Shown here: in pieces, positions 14,739 to 21,041 of the stretch
How the letters are laid out: every line of letters begins with the position of its first letter
Position numbering within the stretch: the first letter of the stretch is position 1
Source: Candidatus Bathyarchaeota archaeon
GTDB lineage: Archaea > Thermoproteota > Bathyarchaeia > RBG-16-48-13 > GCA-020355125
NCBI GenBank assembly: GCA_026014905.1
Contig: JAOZHK010000173.1
Span: forward strand, 1-21,282
Length of the DNA stretch: 21,282 bases
Direction: 5' to 3'
Translations under genes and position numbers: made by a program
The notes under the pieces: model-generated
Told to the model about the DNA's origin: nothing
Database searches by the model: none
Seen by the model: the letters and a program-made list of their open reading frames with translations, nothing else

Positions 14739-15380
14739 ATGAGTATTGAATGGCTGGGACACGCAGGATTTATGATTGAAACTCACGGAAATATAATTTA
14801 TCTTGATCCTCATGAAGGAGAATATAATACATTAGCGGATCTGATCCTTATTACTCACTCGCATTCTGATCATTGTAATACTGGGAAAATACATAGTATA
14901 CAGAAAGATGACACAATAATTATAGCCCCTCAAGATTGTGCAGCGAAAATCGAAGCAGGAGTTATTAGCCTCAAACCCGGTGAGGAGGAGACTATCCGTG
15001 GTATCCATATCAAAGCTGTAGAAGCATATAACATCAAGAGGTTTCGAGCACCAGGAATGCCATTCCATCCAAGAGGACTTGGGGTTGGATATATATTAAC
15101 CGTGGATGGAAAAACCATATATCATGCTGGAGACACCGATTTCATCGAAGAAATGAAGGCATTAAACAACAAGAACATAACGTTAGCGCTGCTTCCAAGT
15201 GGGGGGACATATACTATGGATAATAGTGATGCAATCGAAGCTGCATTAACCATTAATCCGGAAAAGGTATTTCCAATGCATCGGTGGGATACCGACCCGT
15301 TGGAGTTAAAAAATGCAGTTGAAGCGGAGTCAGAGATTCAGGTACTCTTCATGAAGTCTAATCAACAAATATTATTATAA
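14739..15380 (+). CDS. Metallo-beta-lactamase-fold hydrolase (UlaG/UPF0173-like)
   Basis: Two-metal hydrolase fold. ITHSHSDHC gives H40, H42, D44, H45; D132 in YHAGDTD is the bridging Asp; PMHRW gives the last His (H181). The start SIEWLGHAGFMIETHG is typical of the UlaG/UPF0173 branch, whose members include lactonases and many uncharacterised hydrolases. The length is 213 residues, on the short side but complete, with all metal ligands. The substrate is unknown. It converges on the CBS gene with only five bases between the two stops. Confidence 0.88.
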   Translation: MSIEWLGHAGFMIETHGNIIYLDPHEGEYNTLADLILITHSHSDHCNTGKIHSIQKDDTIIIAPQDCAAKIEAGVISLKPGEEETIRGIHIKAVEAYNIKRFRAPGMPFHPRGLGVGYILTVDGKTIYHAGDTDFIEEMKALNNKNITLALLPSGGTYTMDNSDAIEAALTINPEKVFPMHRWDTDPLELKNAVEAESEIQVLFMKSNQQILL

Positions 15381-15385
15381 CAGCA

Positions 15386-15772
15386 TCATTGCTCAATGGC
15401 TTTTTTCATTGTTCTAATGACTGTAGTCTGTGTAACAAGCCCGAGTAAACGATTTTTTGAGTTGACAATGGGGATTCGTTGAATACCGGTCTTCAACATT
15501 GTTTCAACAATTGTCAAGACGGGCGTATTTTCTAGACCAGTCTTTAGTTGTGAAGACATCAGATCCACTACAAGTAAGGATCCCGCTTCGGTTCCCGCGA
15601 GGTCTATGTCACGTAGTGTAATAATGCCTTGTAACCTGTCATCTTCATCGACTACGGGTAGGGCACCAACACCATGTCTGAGCATCCGAAGACGGGCTAA
15701 TGCGACGCGTTGCTTGGGGTGTATAGTATAGATTTGACGGATCATTACATCCTTTGCTAAGATATGACCCAA
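15386..15772 (-). CDS. CBS-domain pair protein
   Basis: A stand-alone Bateman module of 128 residues: first CBS repeat about 6-60 (AKDVMIRQIYTIHPKQ ... ALPVVDEDDRLQGIITLRDI) and second about 68-125 (VVDLMSSQLKTGLENTP ... RIPIVNSKNRLLGLVTQTTV). Such modules bind adenine nucleotides or S-adenosylmethionine and regulate partner proteins. The start is TTG 15772, well supported by GGAGGAG five bases upstream. It follows the amidohydrolase by 36 bases on the same strand and may regulate it or merely be co-transcribed. Confidence 0.88.
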   Translation of the reverse strand: MGHILAKDVMIRQIYTIHPKQRVALARLRMLRHGVGALPVVDEDDRLQGIITLRDIDLAGTEAGSLLVVDLMSSQLKTGLENTPVLTIVETMLKTGIQRIPIVNSKNRLLGLVTQTTVIRTMKKAIEQ

Positions 15773-15777
15773 TTTTT

Positions 15778-15784
15778 CTCCTCC
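15778..15784 (-). promoter_or_regulatory. Strong ribosome binding site that fixes the TTG start of the CBS gene
   Basis: On the minus strand GGAGGAG is followed by five A residues and then TTG 15772-15770. It is the clearest Shine-Dalgarno in the window and shows that the non-AUG start is real. Confidence 0.7.
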
Positions 15785-15808
15785 ATTAAGAATAAACCCA
15801 AGAAGATT

Positions 15809-17422
15809 TTAATGTCTTTGCCTTTCATAAACGATCTCACCGCCGAAGACTGTCATATCCACTTGAACATTAAAGAGGTCCTCATCAGAAACCTGAAAAA
15901 TGTTTTCGGACAATACCACAAGATCAGCGAGTTTGCCCGGTTCAATTGATCCTTTAATGTTTTCCTCTCCCGAAGCACGCGCGGCATTAATTGTATAAGC
16001 TTGAATGGCGTCAAGAACAGTGACTCGTTCTTCAGGATACCAGCTTGAGCTGGTTCGTGTATCGATCTTTTTTCTCGTCACCGCAGCGTAAACTCCTTTT
16101 AAAGGATCTAGAGTCATAACCGGGGAGTCTGATCCAAATGTCAGGCAGGCACCGGCGTTTCGAAGACTTTTTAATCGATAGGCAGTAGCGCTCCGTTTTC
16201 CAAGATGTTGAGATGCAATATCCATATCAAGAGCGATATGCGCGGGTTGCATACATGCAATAATGGATGGGTGACCAAAACGTGGTATATCTCTGGATCC
16301 GAGATGTTGGGCGTGCTCAATTCGAAACCGTTTGTGACTAGTAGCGTCATCTGCTGCGACGTCTTCGATGACATTGAGAACTAGATGATTTGCTTTGTCG
16401 CCAATTGCGTGTGCAGCAACTTCAGTATTATGGGTATAAGCCACCGTTAAAATCTCTTGAAGCTGCTCTGTTGGCGTTACAAGTACACCAGTATTATCGT
16501 ATGTACCTTCATAGGGTTCAAACATTGCTGCAGTTTGCGAGCCTAAAGCGCCATCAACAAATACTTTTACGGCTCCAAATCGGAGTTTATCACTACCAAA
16601 CCCCGTTGTCAGTCCTAATGCGAGGATCGAATCACAAAGCTCGACAGGAAGCAGCATATAAACTCGAAGTTTTAAAGCGTCGCATGCCAATAGACGTTGA
16701 AAAGCTTGAAAAGCTATCTTGTCTTCTGGAACATGGATTGATGTGATACCATAAGTATGTGCTTGATGAATCGCGTTTTTCACCGCGCTATCAATTATAG
16801 ACTCTGGAATCGGAGGAATGCAGGCTTCGAGAACTTGCATTGCAGTTTCTCGTAGGATTCCTGTTGGGTCACCAGTAGTCTTATCTCTCTCAATTACTCC
16901 ACCAGGTGGATTTGGAGTCGTAGATGTTATTGAAGCCGCGGACAACGCATGGGAATTAACCCAAAAAGTGTGACCATCAACACTTTTCACTACTATGGGA
17001 TTTGTGATTGATAATTCGTCTAAATCCTGTTTTGTTGGAGGGCGAAGGTAGTGCCCCAGATTTTGATTCCATTTGGATGCTATTATCCATTGATCAGGCT
17101 TTGCTTGAAGGATATTCTGGGCAAGAAGATGTTGTATAGCGGTAAGAGTGTGCGCATGTGTTAAGTCAATTTCGAAACTACTGAGTGCAGATGTCACAAA
17201 GTGTATATGAGTATCTATGAATCCTGGGATCATTGTTCGCTTTTGTAGATCAATTACTTGGGTATTGGGACCAATATATCTCTGAATTCTATATGATGAT
17301 CCAGTTGCCATAATGCGTGAACCTGAGAGAGCGACTGCATCGACTATTCGATGAATGGAGTCCATAGTATAGATGCTACCGTTAACGAAAACTAGGGTTG
17401 GCCATATCCCTGGATATCTCAT
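15809..17422 (-). CDS. Amidohydrolase, YtcJ-like (amidohydrolase 3 family)
   Basis: Metal-dependent hydrolase of the amidohydrolase superfamily. GFIDTHIH (H72, H74) gives the first metal ligands after an N-terminal beta-sandwich (VFVNGSIYTMD); GAVKVFVDGALGSQTAA, HAIGDKANHLVL and FRIEHAQHLG carry the family's middle motifs, and FGSDSPVMTLDP the late Asp. The C-terminal ASGEENIKGSIEPGKLADLVVLSEN is the usual closing sandwich strand. At 537 residues it matches YtcJ-type proteins, which are mostly uncharacterised; formamide or N-acyl substrates are known for relatives. It starts at ATG 17422 and is divergent from the class III PLP enzyme. Confidence 0.88.
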   Translation of the reverse strand: MRYPGIWPTLVFVNGSIYTMDSIHRIVDAVALSGSRIMATGSSYRIQRYIGPNTQVIDLQKRTMIPGFIDTHIHFVTSALSSFEIDLTHAHTLTAIQHLLAQNILQAKPDQWIIASKWNQNLGHYLRPPTKQDLDELSITNPIVVKSVDGHTFWVNSHALSAASITSTTPNPPGGVIERDKTTGDPTGILRETAMQVLEACIPPIPESIIDSAVKNAIHQAHTYGITSIHVPEDKIAFQAFQRLLACDALKLRVYMLLPVELCDSILALGLTTGFGSDKLRFGAVKVFVDGALGSQTAAMFEPYEGTYDNTGVLVTPTEQLQEILTVAYTHNTEVAAHAIGDKANHLVLNVIEDVAADDATSHKRFRIEHAQHLGSRDIPRFGHPSIIACMQPAHIALDMDIASQHLGKRSATAYRLKSLRNAGACLTFGSDSPVMTLDPLKGVYAAVTRKKIDTRTSSSWYPEERVTVLDAIQAYTINAARASGEENIKGSIEPGKLADLVVLSENIFQVSDEDLFNVQVDMTVFGGEIVYERQRH

Positions 17423-17503
17423 GAAGATAACTTTTATGCTCGAGTGGACTATAGGCTTTGTGTGTGTAGAAAGTTAATGTGATAAGGCGCGCGTAGAACA
17501 ACG

Positions 17504-17513
17504 TTTTTTATAT
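17504..17513 (+). promoter_or_regulatory. Candidate TATA box for the PLP enzyme-deacylase pair
   Basis: TTTTTTATAT lies about 25-30 bases before ATG 17538. Initiation at the usual distance would fall within a few bases of the ATG, implying a leaderless or nearly leaderless mRNA. An AAGGT at about 17523-17527 could otherwise act as a weak ribosome site. Confidence 0.4.
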
Positions 17514-17537
17514 GAGAAGAAGAAGGTCATATAGGCG

Positions 17538-18944
17538 ATGACGATGTCTACTATTAAAGAGCTGGAAAACGAGTATGTGCGTACTCACTCGAAATCACAG
17601 CAATTATATCAACGAGCGTTAACGCATTTTGCAAGCGGCGTCACTCACGATGCCCGCTTTGCGAAACCGTTCCCGATCTATGCAACTCATACATCTGGGT
17701 CACGCAAATGGGATGTAGATGGAAATGAGTATGTTGATTATGTGATGGGGCATGGCACATTAATCCTCGGGTACGGCGATGCGAGAGTTCTCACAGCGTT
17801 TCAGGAGCAAATACCCAAAGCGATTCATATGGGTACAAGCACTGAGCTTGAAATTGAATGGGCAGCGTTATTGAAGCAACTAGTGCCCGCAGCTCGTAAT
17901 GGATGGATACGCGCAACATCTTGTGGAAGTGAAGCTGTTGCTATGGCTATTCGATTATCTCGTGTTTATACCCGACGAAATAAAATTGTCATACAAGCGG
18001 GATGTTATCATGGAAAAGGCGACAATACGCTGCTTGCATATCATGGGCCACCATTTGGGTTCTGTAATGCTGAGGGAATTCCTCGAGGCGTGAAAGATGA
18101 TGTTATCATCGTGCCTTTCAATAATCTTGATGCTATTGAATCCGCGTTGAAGACTGGCGATGTGGCGGTAGTGTTACTCCATTGTAATAATTTGTACACA
18201 AAAGAGTATCTGATTGGTCTCCGAAAGCTAACGCAGCAATATGGGGCCGTTTTTCTCATGGATGAAGTGATTTCTGGATTTCGCTTTGCAGCTGGTGGCG
18301 CTCAAGAATATTATGGAGTCACCCCGGACATCACAACCTTAGGCAAAGTTCCAGGAGGCGGAGCGCCCATAGGCGTGATATGTGGGAAGAAAGAGATACT
18401 GGATTTCTATTCCTTCAAAGATGCCCATTGGAATCAATTTACTCGAATCGCTTCAGGAGGCACATGGAATGCCCAACCCCTATGTATCGCGGGAGGCATC
18501 GCAATGATGAAGATTCTCCTCCAGGAACGGGATAAAATCTATCCCCGCTTGTATGAAATTGGAAAACGATTAACAAACAGCTTCAATCAACAGGCTGAGT
18601 CCCTCAATGTTGCCGCACTGGCGAGTGGTTATCCCTATGAAGCCCCGACTCTCTTCAATATTCATTTCCTCCATACGCCGCTTCGACCTGAACATCAATA
18701 TCTCTGGCAAACTGGGCCAACATCCTTTGAGGACTACTATGTGAAAACACAATATTCCTCCAATCCCCAAGCCAGCTATGTTAATTACCTCGTCATGGCT
18801 AATTCGGGCATTCACCCGTTCGCCAGCACGAGTTTCTTTACGTGTGTAACGTACACGGAGGACGATCTCCAGAAGACAGAGGCAGCATTTGGGAAAAGTT
18901 TACGAATTCTCAAAGAAAATAAGCTGATTGGACAACTCCGCTAA
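17538..18944 (+). CDS. Class III PLP-dependent aminotransferase / aminomutase-like enzyme
   Basis: Fold type I PLP enzyme related to glutamate-1-semialdehyde aminomutase. SGVTHDARF and WDVDGNEYVDYVMGHGTLIL are N-terminal family motifs; ATSCGSEAVAMAIRLSR is the cofactor-phosphate region; FLMDEVISGFR carries the PLP-ring Asp (D242); ITTLGKVPGGGAPIG carries the Schiff-base lysine K270. The 468 residues exceed those of a true aminomutase (about 430), and no tetrapyrrole genes are nearby, so the activity is left open: aminotransferase, aminomutase or amino-acid racemase of this class. ATG 17538 is used; ATG 17544 is possible. The next gene, a D-amino-acid deacylase, begins 17 bases after its stop, favouring an amino-acid-related substrate. 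Confidence 0.85.
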   Translation: MTMSTIKELENEYVRTHSKSQQLYQRALTHFASGVTHDARFAKPFPIYATHTSGSRKWDVDGNEYVDYVMGHGTLILGYGDARVLTAFQEQIPKAIHMGTSTELEIEWAALLKQLVPAARNGWIRATSCGSEAVAMAIRLSRVYTRRNKIVIQAGCYHGKGDNTLLAYHGPPFGFCNAEGIPRGVKDDVIIVPFNNLDAIESALKTGDVAVVLLHCNNLYTKEYLIGLRKLTQQYGAVFLMDEVISGFRFAAGGAQEYYGVTPDITTLGKVPGGGAPIGVICGKKEILDFYSFKDAHWNQFTRIASGGTWNAQPLCIAGGIAMMKILLQERDKIYPRLYEIGKRLTNSFNQQAESLNVAALASGYPYEAPTLFNIHFLHTPLRPEHQYLWQTGPTSFEDYYVKTQYSSNPQASYVNYLVMANSGIHPFASTSFFTCVTYTEDDLQKTEAAFGKSLRILKENKLIGQLR

Positions 18945-18961
18945 ACCCGTACTCCATTTAG

Positions 18962-20611
18962 GTGAATGATTTCTTGTATTCAATTCTGATTCAACAAGGT
19001 CAGATAGTGACAGGGGCAGCCAATCCGTGGTTCAGAGGCGATATCGGCATCAAAGACGGCCGTATCGCAAAAATTGGACATATCAAAAGGAAACACGCCG
19101 ACCAAGTTATTGATGCTCGCAAATTGATCGTTTGTCCAGGATTTATTGACGTTCATAGTCACTCCGATTTCATTATTTCAATATTACCCAGTACCGAAAG
19201 TACGCTTATGCAAGGCGTAACAACCCTGATTACAGGGAATTGTGGGTTTAGTCTCGCTCCAACCACACCAGAAACAAATGTTCTTCTTCGCAAAGGCCTT
19301 TCACCCTTTATTCCTCCCGAGGTTCATCTTGAAATGCCATGGAGGAGCTTCTCAACATATCTTGAGACCGAATCAGCCCTCGATCTTGCAGTGAATATCG
19401 GACATTTGGTCGGGCATGGCACGATTCGTATCGCAGTGATGGGATATGAGAACCGGGACCCGAATAAGCAGGAGCTTCAGTCAATGAAACGGCATGCGAG
19501 GGAAGCAATGCAAGCTGGAGCATTAGGGCTTTCCTCAGGGCTGATATATCCACCGGGGATGTTTGCACAAACTCCTGAGTTAATTGAGATCGCTCACGTC
19601 GTGCAAGAACATGGAGGTATCTATGCCTCACATATTCGAGGAGAGGGGTCGACACTACTTGCTGCTTTATGTGAAGCAATTGAGATTGGAAAACAAACTC
19701 GGATACCAGTCCACATCGCCCATCATAAAGCTTCTGGACGCACGCAATGGGGACAAATCACCCAAACATTACAATTGATGGAGACAGCGAGAGCACAGGG
19801 CATCGACATCACCTGCGATCAATATCCATACACTGCAGGAATGACATCTATGGGTACATTGTTGCCACCATGGACCCATGAGGGGGGACTGTCTGCGTTA
19901 TTGAATCGGCTGCGATCACCAGACCAGCGGAATCGAATGAAAGCAGATATGAAAGAGGGAATACCCAGGTGGGAGAACTTTGTGAAGGATAATGAATGGA
20001 GTAGTATCTACGTGGCTTCCGTTCGATCAGAGAAAAACCGCCAGTGGGAAGGCAAAAATATCTCAGAGATCGCTCAAGCTCAAGCAGGCGATGAATTCAC
20101 GGTACTCTTTAATCTGTTACTGGAAGAAGAAGGAGAAGTCACGATTATTCTCTTTTTCATGGATGAAAACGATGTTCAGCGGGTTCTGATGCACCCATTA
20201 CAGATGATAGGCTCGGATAGTTGGTCGGTAGCTCCGGAAGGCATCTTGAGCCGAGGAAAACCGCATCCTCGATTTTATGGAACATTTCCTCGAGTACTGG
20301 GCAAGTATGTGCGTGAACAAAACATGTTAACTCTTGAGGATGCTATTCGAAGAATGACTGCTTTTCCCGCCACACGATTTGGTCTCAAAGATCGAGGGCT
20401 CATCGGTGAAGGTCGATGGGCAGACATCACAATATTTAATCCAGAAACGATAATAGATCAAGCCACTTATGAAGCGCCTCACAAATATCCCCTTGGAATA
20501 GAATACGTGATTGTGAATGGAAGACTTGCTGTTGATCATGGAAAATTAACGGGTGCGCGATCAGGACAAGTGTTACGCCGCATCGCATCTGAGTCTACAG
20601 TTGTAAGTTAA
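18962..20611 (+). CDS. N-acyl-D-amino-acid deacylase (D-aminoacylase)
   Basis: Amidohydrolase-superfamily enzyme that removes the acyl group from N-acyl-D-amino acids. CPGFIDVHSHSD (H65, H67) and GNCGFSLAP with the metal-ligand Cys94 are diagnostic, as are LGLSSGLIYPPG, YASHIRGEG, IPVHIAHHKASG and GSDSWSVAPEG with the catalytic Asp. GKPHPRFYGTFPRVLGKYVRE is the characteristic late motif, and the end RGLIGEGRWADITIFNPETI is the closing sandwich. The length, 549 residues, is slightly above typical enzymes (about 480-530). The start is GTG 18962. It probably shares a transcript with the upstream PLP enzyme, a pairing that suggests scavenging of D-amino acids, for example from bacterial cell-wall debris (inference). 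Confidence 0.92.
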   Translation: MNDFLYSILIQQGQIVTGAANPWFRGDIGIKDGRIAKIGHIKRKHADQVIDARKLIVCPGFIDVHSHSDFIISILPSTESTLMQGVTTLITGNCGFSLAPTTPETNVLLRKGLSPFIPPEVHLEMPWRSFSTYLETESALDLAVNIGHLVGHGTIRIAVMGYENRDPNKQELQSMKRHAREAMQAGALGLSSGLIYPPGMFAQTPELIEIAHVVQEHGGIYASHIRGEGSTLLAALCEAIEIGKQTRIPVHIAHHKASGRTQWGQITQTLQLMETARAQGIDITCDQYPYTAGMTSMGTLLPPWTHEGGLSALLNRLRSPDQRNRMKADMKEGIPRWENFVKDNEWSSIYVASVRSEKNRQWEGKNISEIAQAQAGDEFTVLFNLLLEEEGEVTIILFFMDENDVQRVLMHPLQMIGSDSWSVAPEGILSRGKPHPRFYGTFPRVLGKYVREQNMLTLEDAIRRMTAFPATRFGLKDRGLIGEGRWADITIFNPETIIDQATYEAPHKYPLGIEYVIVNGRLAVDHGKLTGARSGQVLRRIASESTVVS

Positions 20612-20640
20612 TGCGATGGCTAATCCGAGAAGAGAAAGAG

Positions 20641-20648
20641 TTATTAGA
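20641..20648 (+). promoter_or_regulatory. Weak TATA-like element upstream of the tRNA gene
   Basis: Purine-rich AGAGAAAGAG (BRE-like) is followed by TTATTAGA. A start site about 25 bases downstream would fall near 20670, roughly ten bases before the mature 5' end. The match is weak; read-through from the deacylase gene is an alternative. Confidence 0.25.
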
Positions 20649-20688
20649 TTTCATGATAGGAGAATGTATGGGCGGGTCTGGGCCCGTA

Positions 20689-20713
20689 AGGCAATCACCA
20701 TATTGCCCGGGAA
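20689..20713 (+). other. tRNA intron 1 (25 nt, position 9/10)
   Basis: Full bulge-helix-bulge: central helix CCCG (20683-20686) with CGGG (20708-20711); bulges TAA (20687-20689) and AAG (20712-20714); inner stem GGCAAT (20690-20695) with ATTGCC (20702-20707), closing a six-base loop; outer pairs G20682-C20715 and G20681-T20716. Cutting after the second bulge base joins U8-A9 directly to G10. The intron strand CGGG copies the acceptor 3' strand CGGG (20817-20820), so the motif competes with the acceptor stem. Confidence 0.85.
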
Positions 20714-20735
20714 GCTAAGCTAGGTAGAGCAGCGG

Positions 20736-20760
20736 ATTCAACCGTGATATTGAAGCTGAA
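20736..20760 (+). other. tRNA intron 2 (25 nt, position 30/31)
   Basis: Full bulge-helix-bulge: outer GAG (20727-20729) with CTC (20762-20764); central CAGC (20730-20733) with GCTG (20755-20758); bulges GGA (20734-20736) and AAG (20759-20761); inner TTCAA (20737-20741) with TTGAA (20750-20754) around an eight-base loop. All twelve pairs are Watson-Crick. Excision restores the anticodon stem by placing G31 next to GCGG. Confidence 0.87.
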
Positions 20761-20767
20761 GCTCTTA

Positions 20768-20788
20768 AGATGAATGTGTTGAGGAGAT
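20768..20788 (+). other. tRNA intron 3 (21 nt, canonical position 37/38)
   Basis: Relaxed motif: outer helix is the anticodon stem GCGGG/CCCGA (complete only once intron 2 is gone); central CTCT (20762-20765) with GGAG (20783-20786), including one G-U; bulges TAA (20766-20768) and ATA (20787-20789). No inner helix is evident, so this is the loosest of the three, but the site is the standard archaeal intron position and the joined loop CTCTTAA is a normal tRNA-Lys loop. Confidence 0.75.
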
Positions 20789-20870
20789 ACCCGAAGGTCG
20801 AGGGTTCAAATCCCTCCGGGCCCGCCACCACTTCTTGGCGCGCGCGTAGTTAGCTAGTTGGTGTGCAGAA

Positions 20871-20880
20871 CCTTTAAAAG
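20871..20880 (+). promoter_or_regulatory. Candidate TATA box downstream of the tRNA gene
   Basis: CCTTTAAAAG resembles an archaeal TATA box. Initiation near 20904 would produce either a long (about 138 nt) leader for the cold-shock gene or, if the hairpin plus T-run at 20958-20983 terminates, a short RNA of about 80 nt. It stands 162 bases before the next start codon, unusually far. Confidence 0.4.
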
Positions 20881-20957
20881 AGATCACGAATGTATCAGGG
20901 ATACGAGAAAGTGTACCGCATTTTTTACGTGCAGAATGTAGGAAATTAGTTGTTATT

Positions 20958-20983
20958 CCGCGGTTAACGCGGCTTATTTTTTT
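20958..20983 (+). terminator. Hairpin plus T-run (terminator-like)
   Basis: CCGCG-GTTAA-CGCGG (five GC pairs, five-base loop) is followed by CTTA and seven T residues at 20977-20983. A separate run of six T residues lies at 20921-20926. Poly-T alone can end transcription in archaea. It could terminate the tRNA or a short upstream RNA, or act inside the leader of the cold-shock gene, which starts 58 bases further on. Confidence 0.5.
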
Positions 20984-21041
20984 CGCTTTGTACGATGTGC
21001 AGACAGTTTTCTACCGAACACAAAGACGAGGTGAACAAGTA

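Larger units (their letters stand above)
20680..20827 (+). tRNA. tRNA-Lys(CUU) interrupted by three introns
   Basis: Exons are 20680-20688, 20714-20735, 20761-20767 and 20789-20827 (CCA encoded at 20825-20827). The joined 77-nt tRNA has acceptor GGGCCCG/CGGGCCC with G73, U8-A9, D-arm GCTA-AGCTAGGTA-GAGC containing A14, G18, G19 and A21, anticodon stem GCGGG/CCCGA (four of five pairs, 27-43 being G-A), loop CTCTTAA with anticodon CUU, variable AGGTC, and T-arm GAGGG-TTCAAAT-CCCTC. A GGGCCCG acceptor with G73 is usual for archaeal tRNA-Lys. Introns lie at 9/10, 30/31 (non-canonical) and 37/38 (canonical), each bounded by a bulge-helix-bulge or relaxed motif. All exon boundaries follow from cutting after the second base of each three-base bulge. 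Confidence 0.9.

Noticed and set aside
17538..18944. Calling the PLP enzyme glutamate-1-semialdehyde aminomutase (hemL)
   Set aside because: The protein is longer than hemL products and the context is amino-acid deacylation, not tetrapyrrole synthesis; the general class is safer.
20616..20723. 35-codon plus-strand ORF, arginine-rich, running into the tRNA gene
   Set aside because: It overlaps the tRNA 5' half and intron 1, has no ribosome site, and its length is within chance.
20732..20745. Anticodon read as UCA (selenocysteine) or CAA (leucine) from the sequence ATTCAACC
   Set aside because: No matching 3' stem follows, there is no long variable arm, and the acceptor/T-stem is 7 plus 5 pairs rather than the selenocysteine pattern. 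Intron 2 explains these bases.
20671..20830. Alternative acceptor stem GGCGGGT/GCCCGCC with the second CCA as the tRNA 3' end
   Set aside because: The T-stem CCCTC ends at 20816, so the next seven bases, CGGGCCC, must be the acceptor 3' strand; they pair perfectly with GGGCCCG at 20680.
20837..20870. tRNA-like D-arm string TAGTTAGCTAGTTGG after the tRNA gene
   Set aside because: No T-arm, acceptor partner or CCA follows; taken as coincidence.
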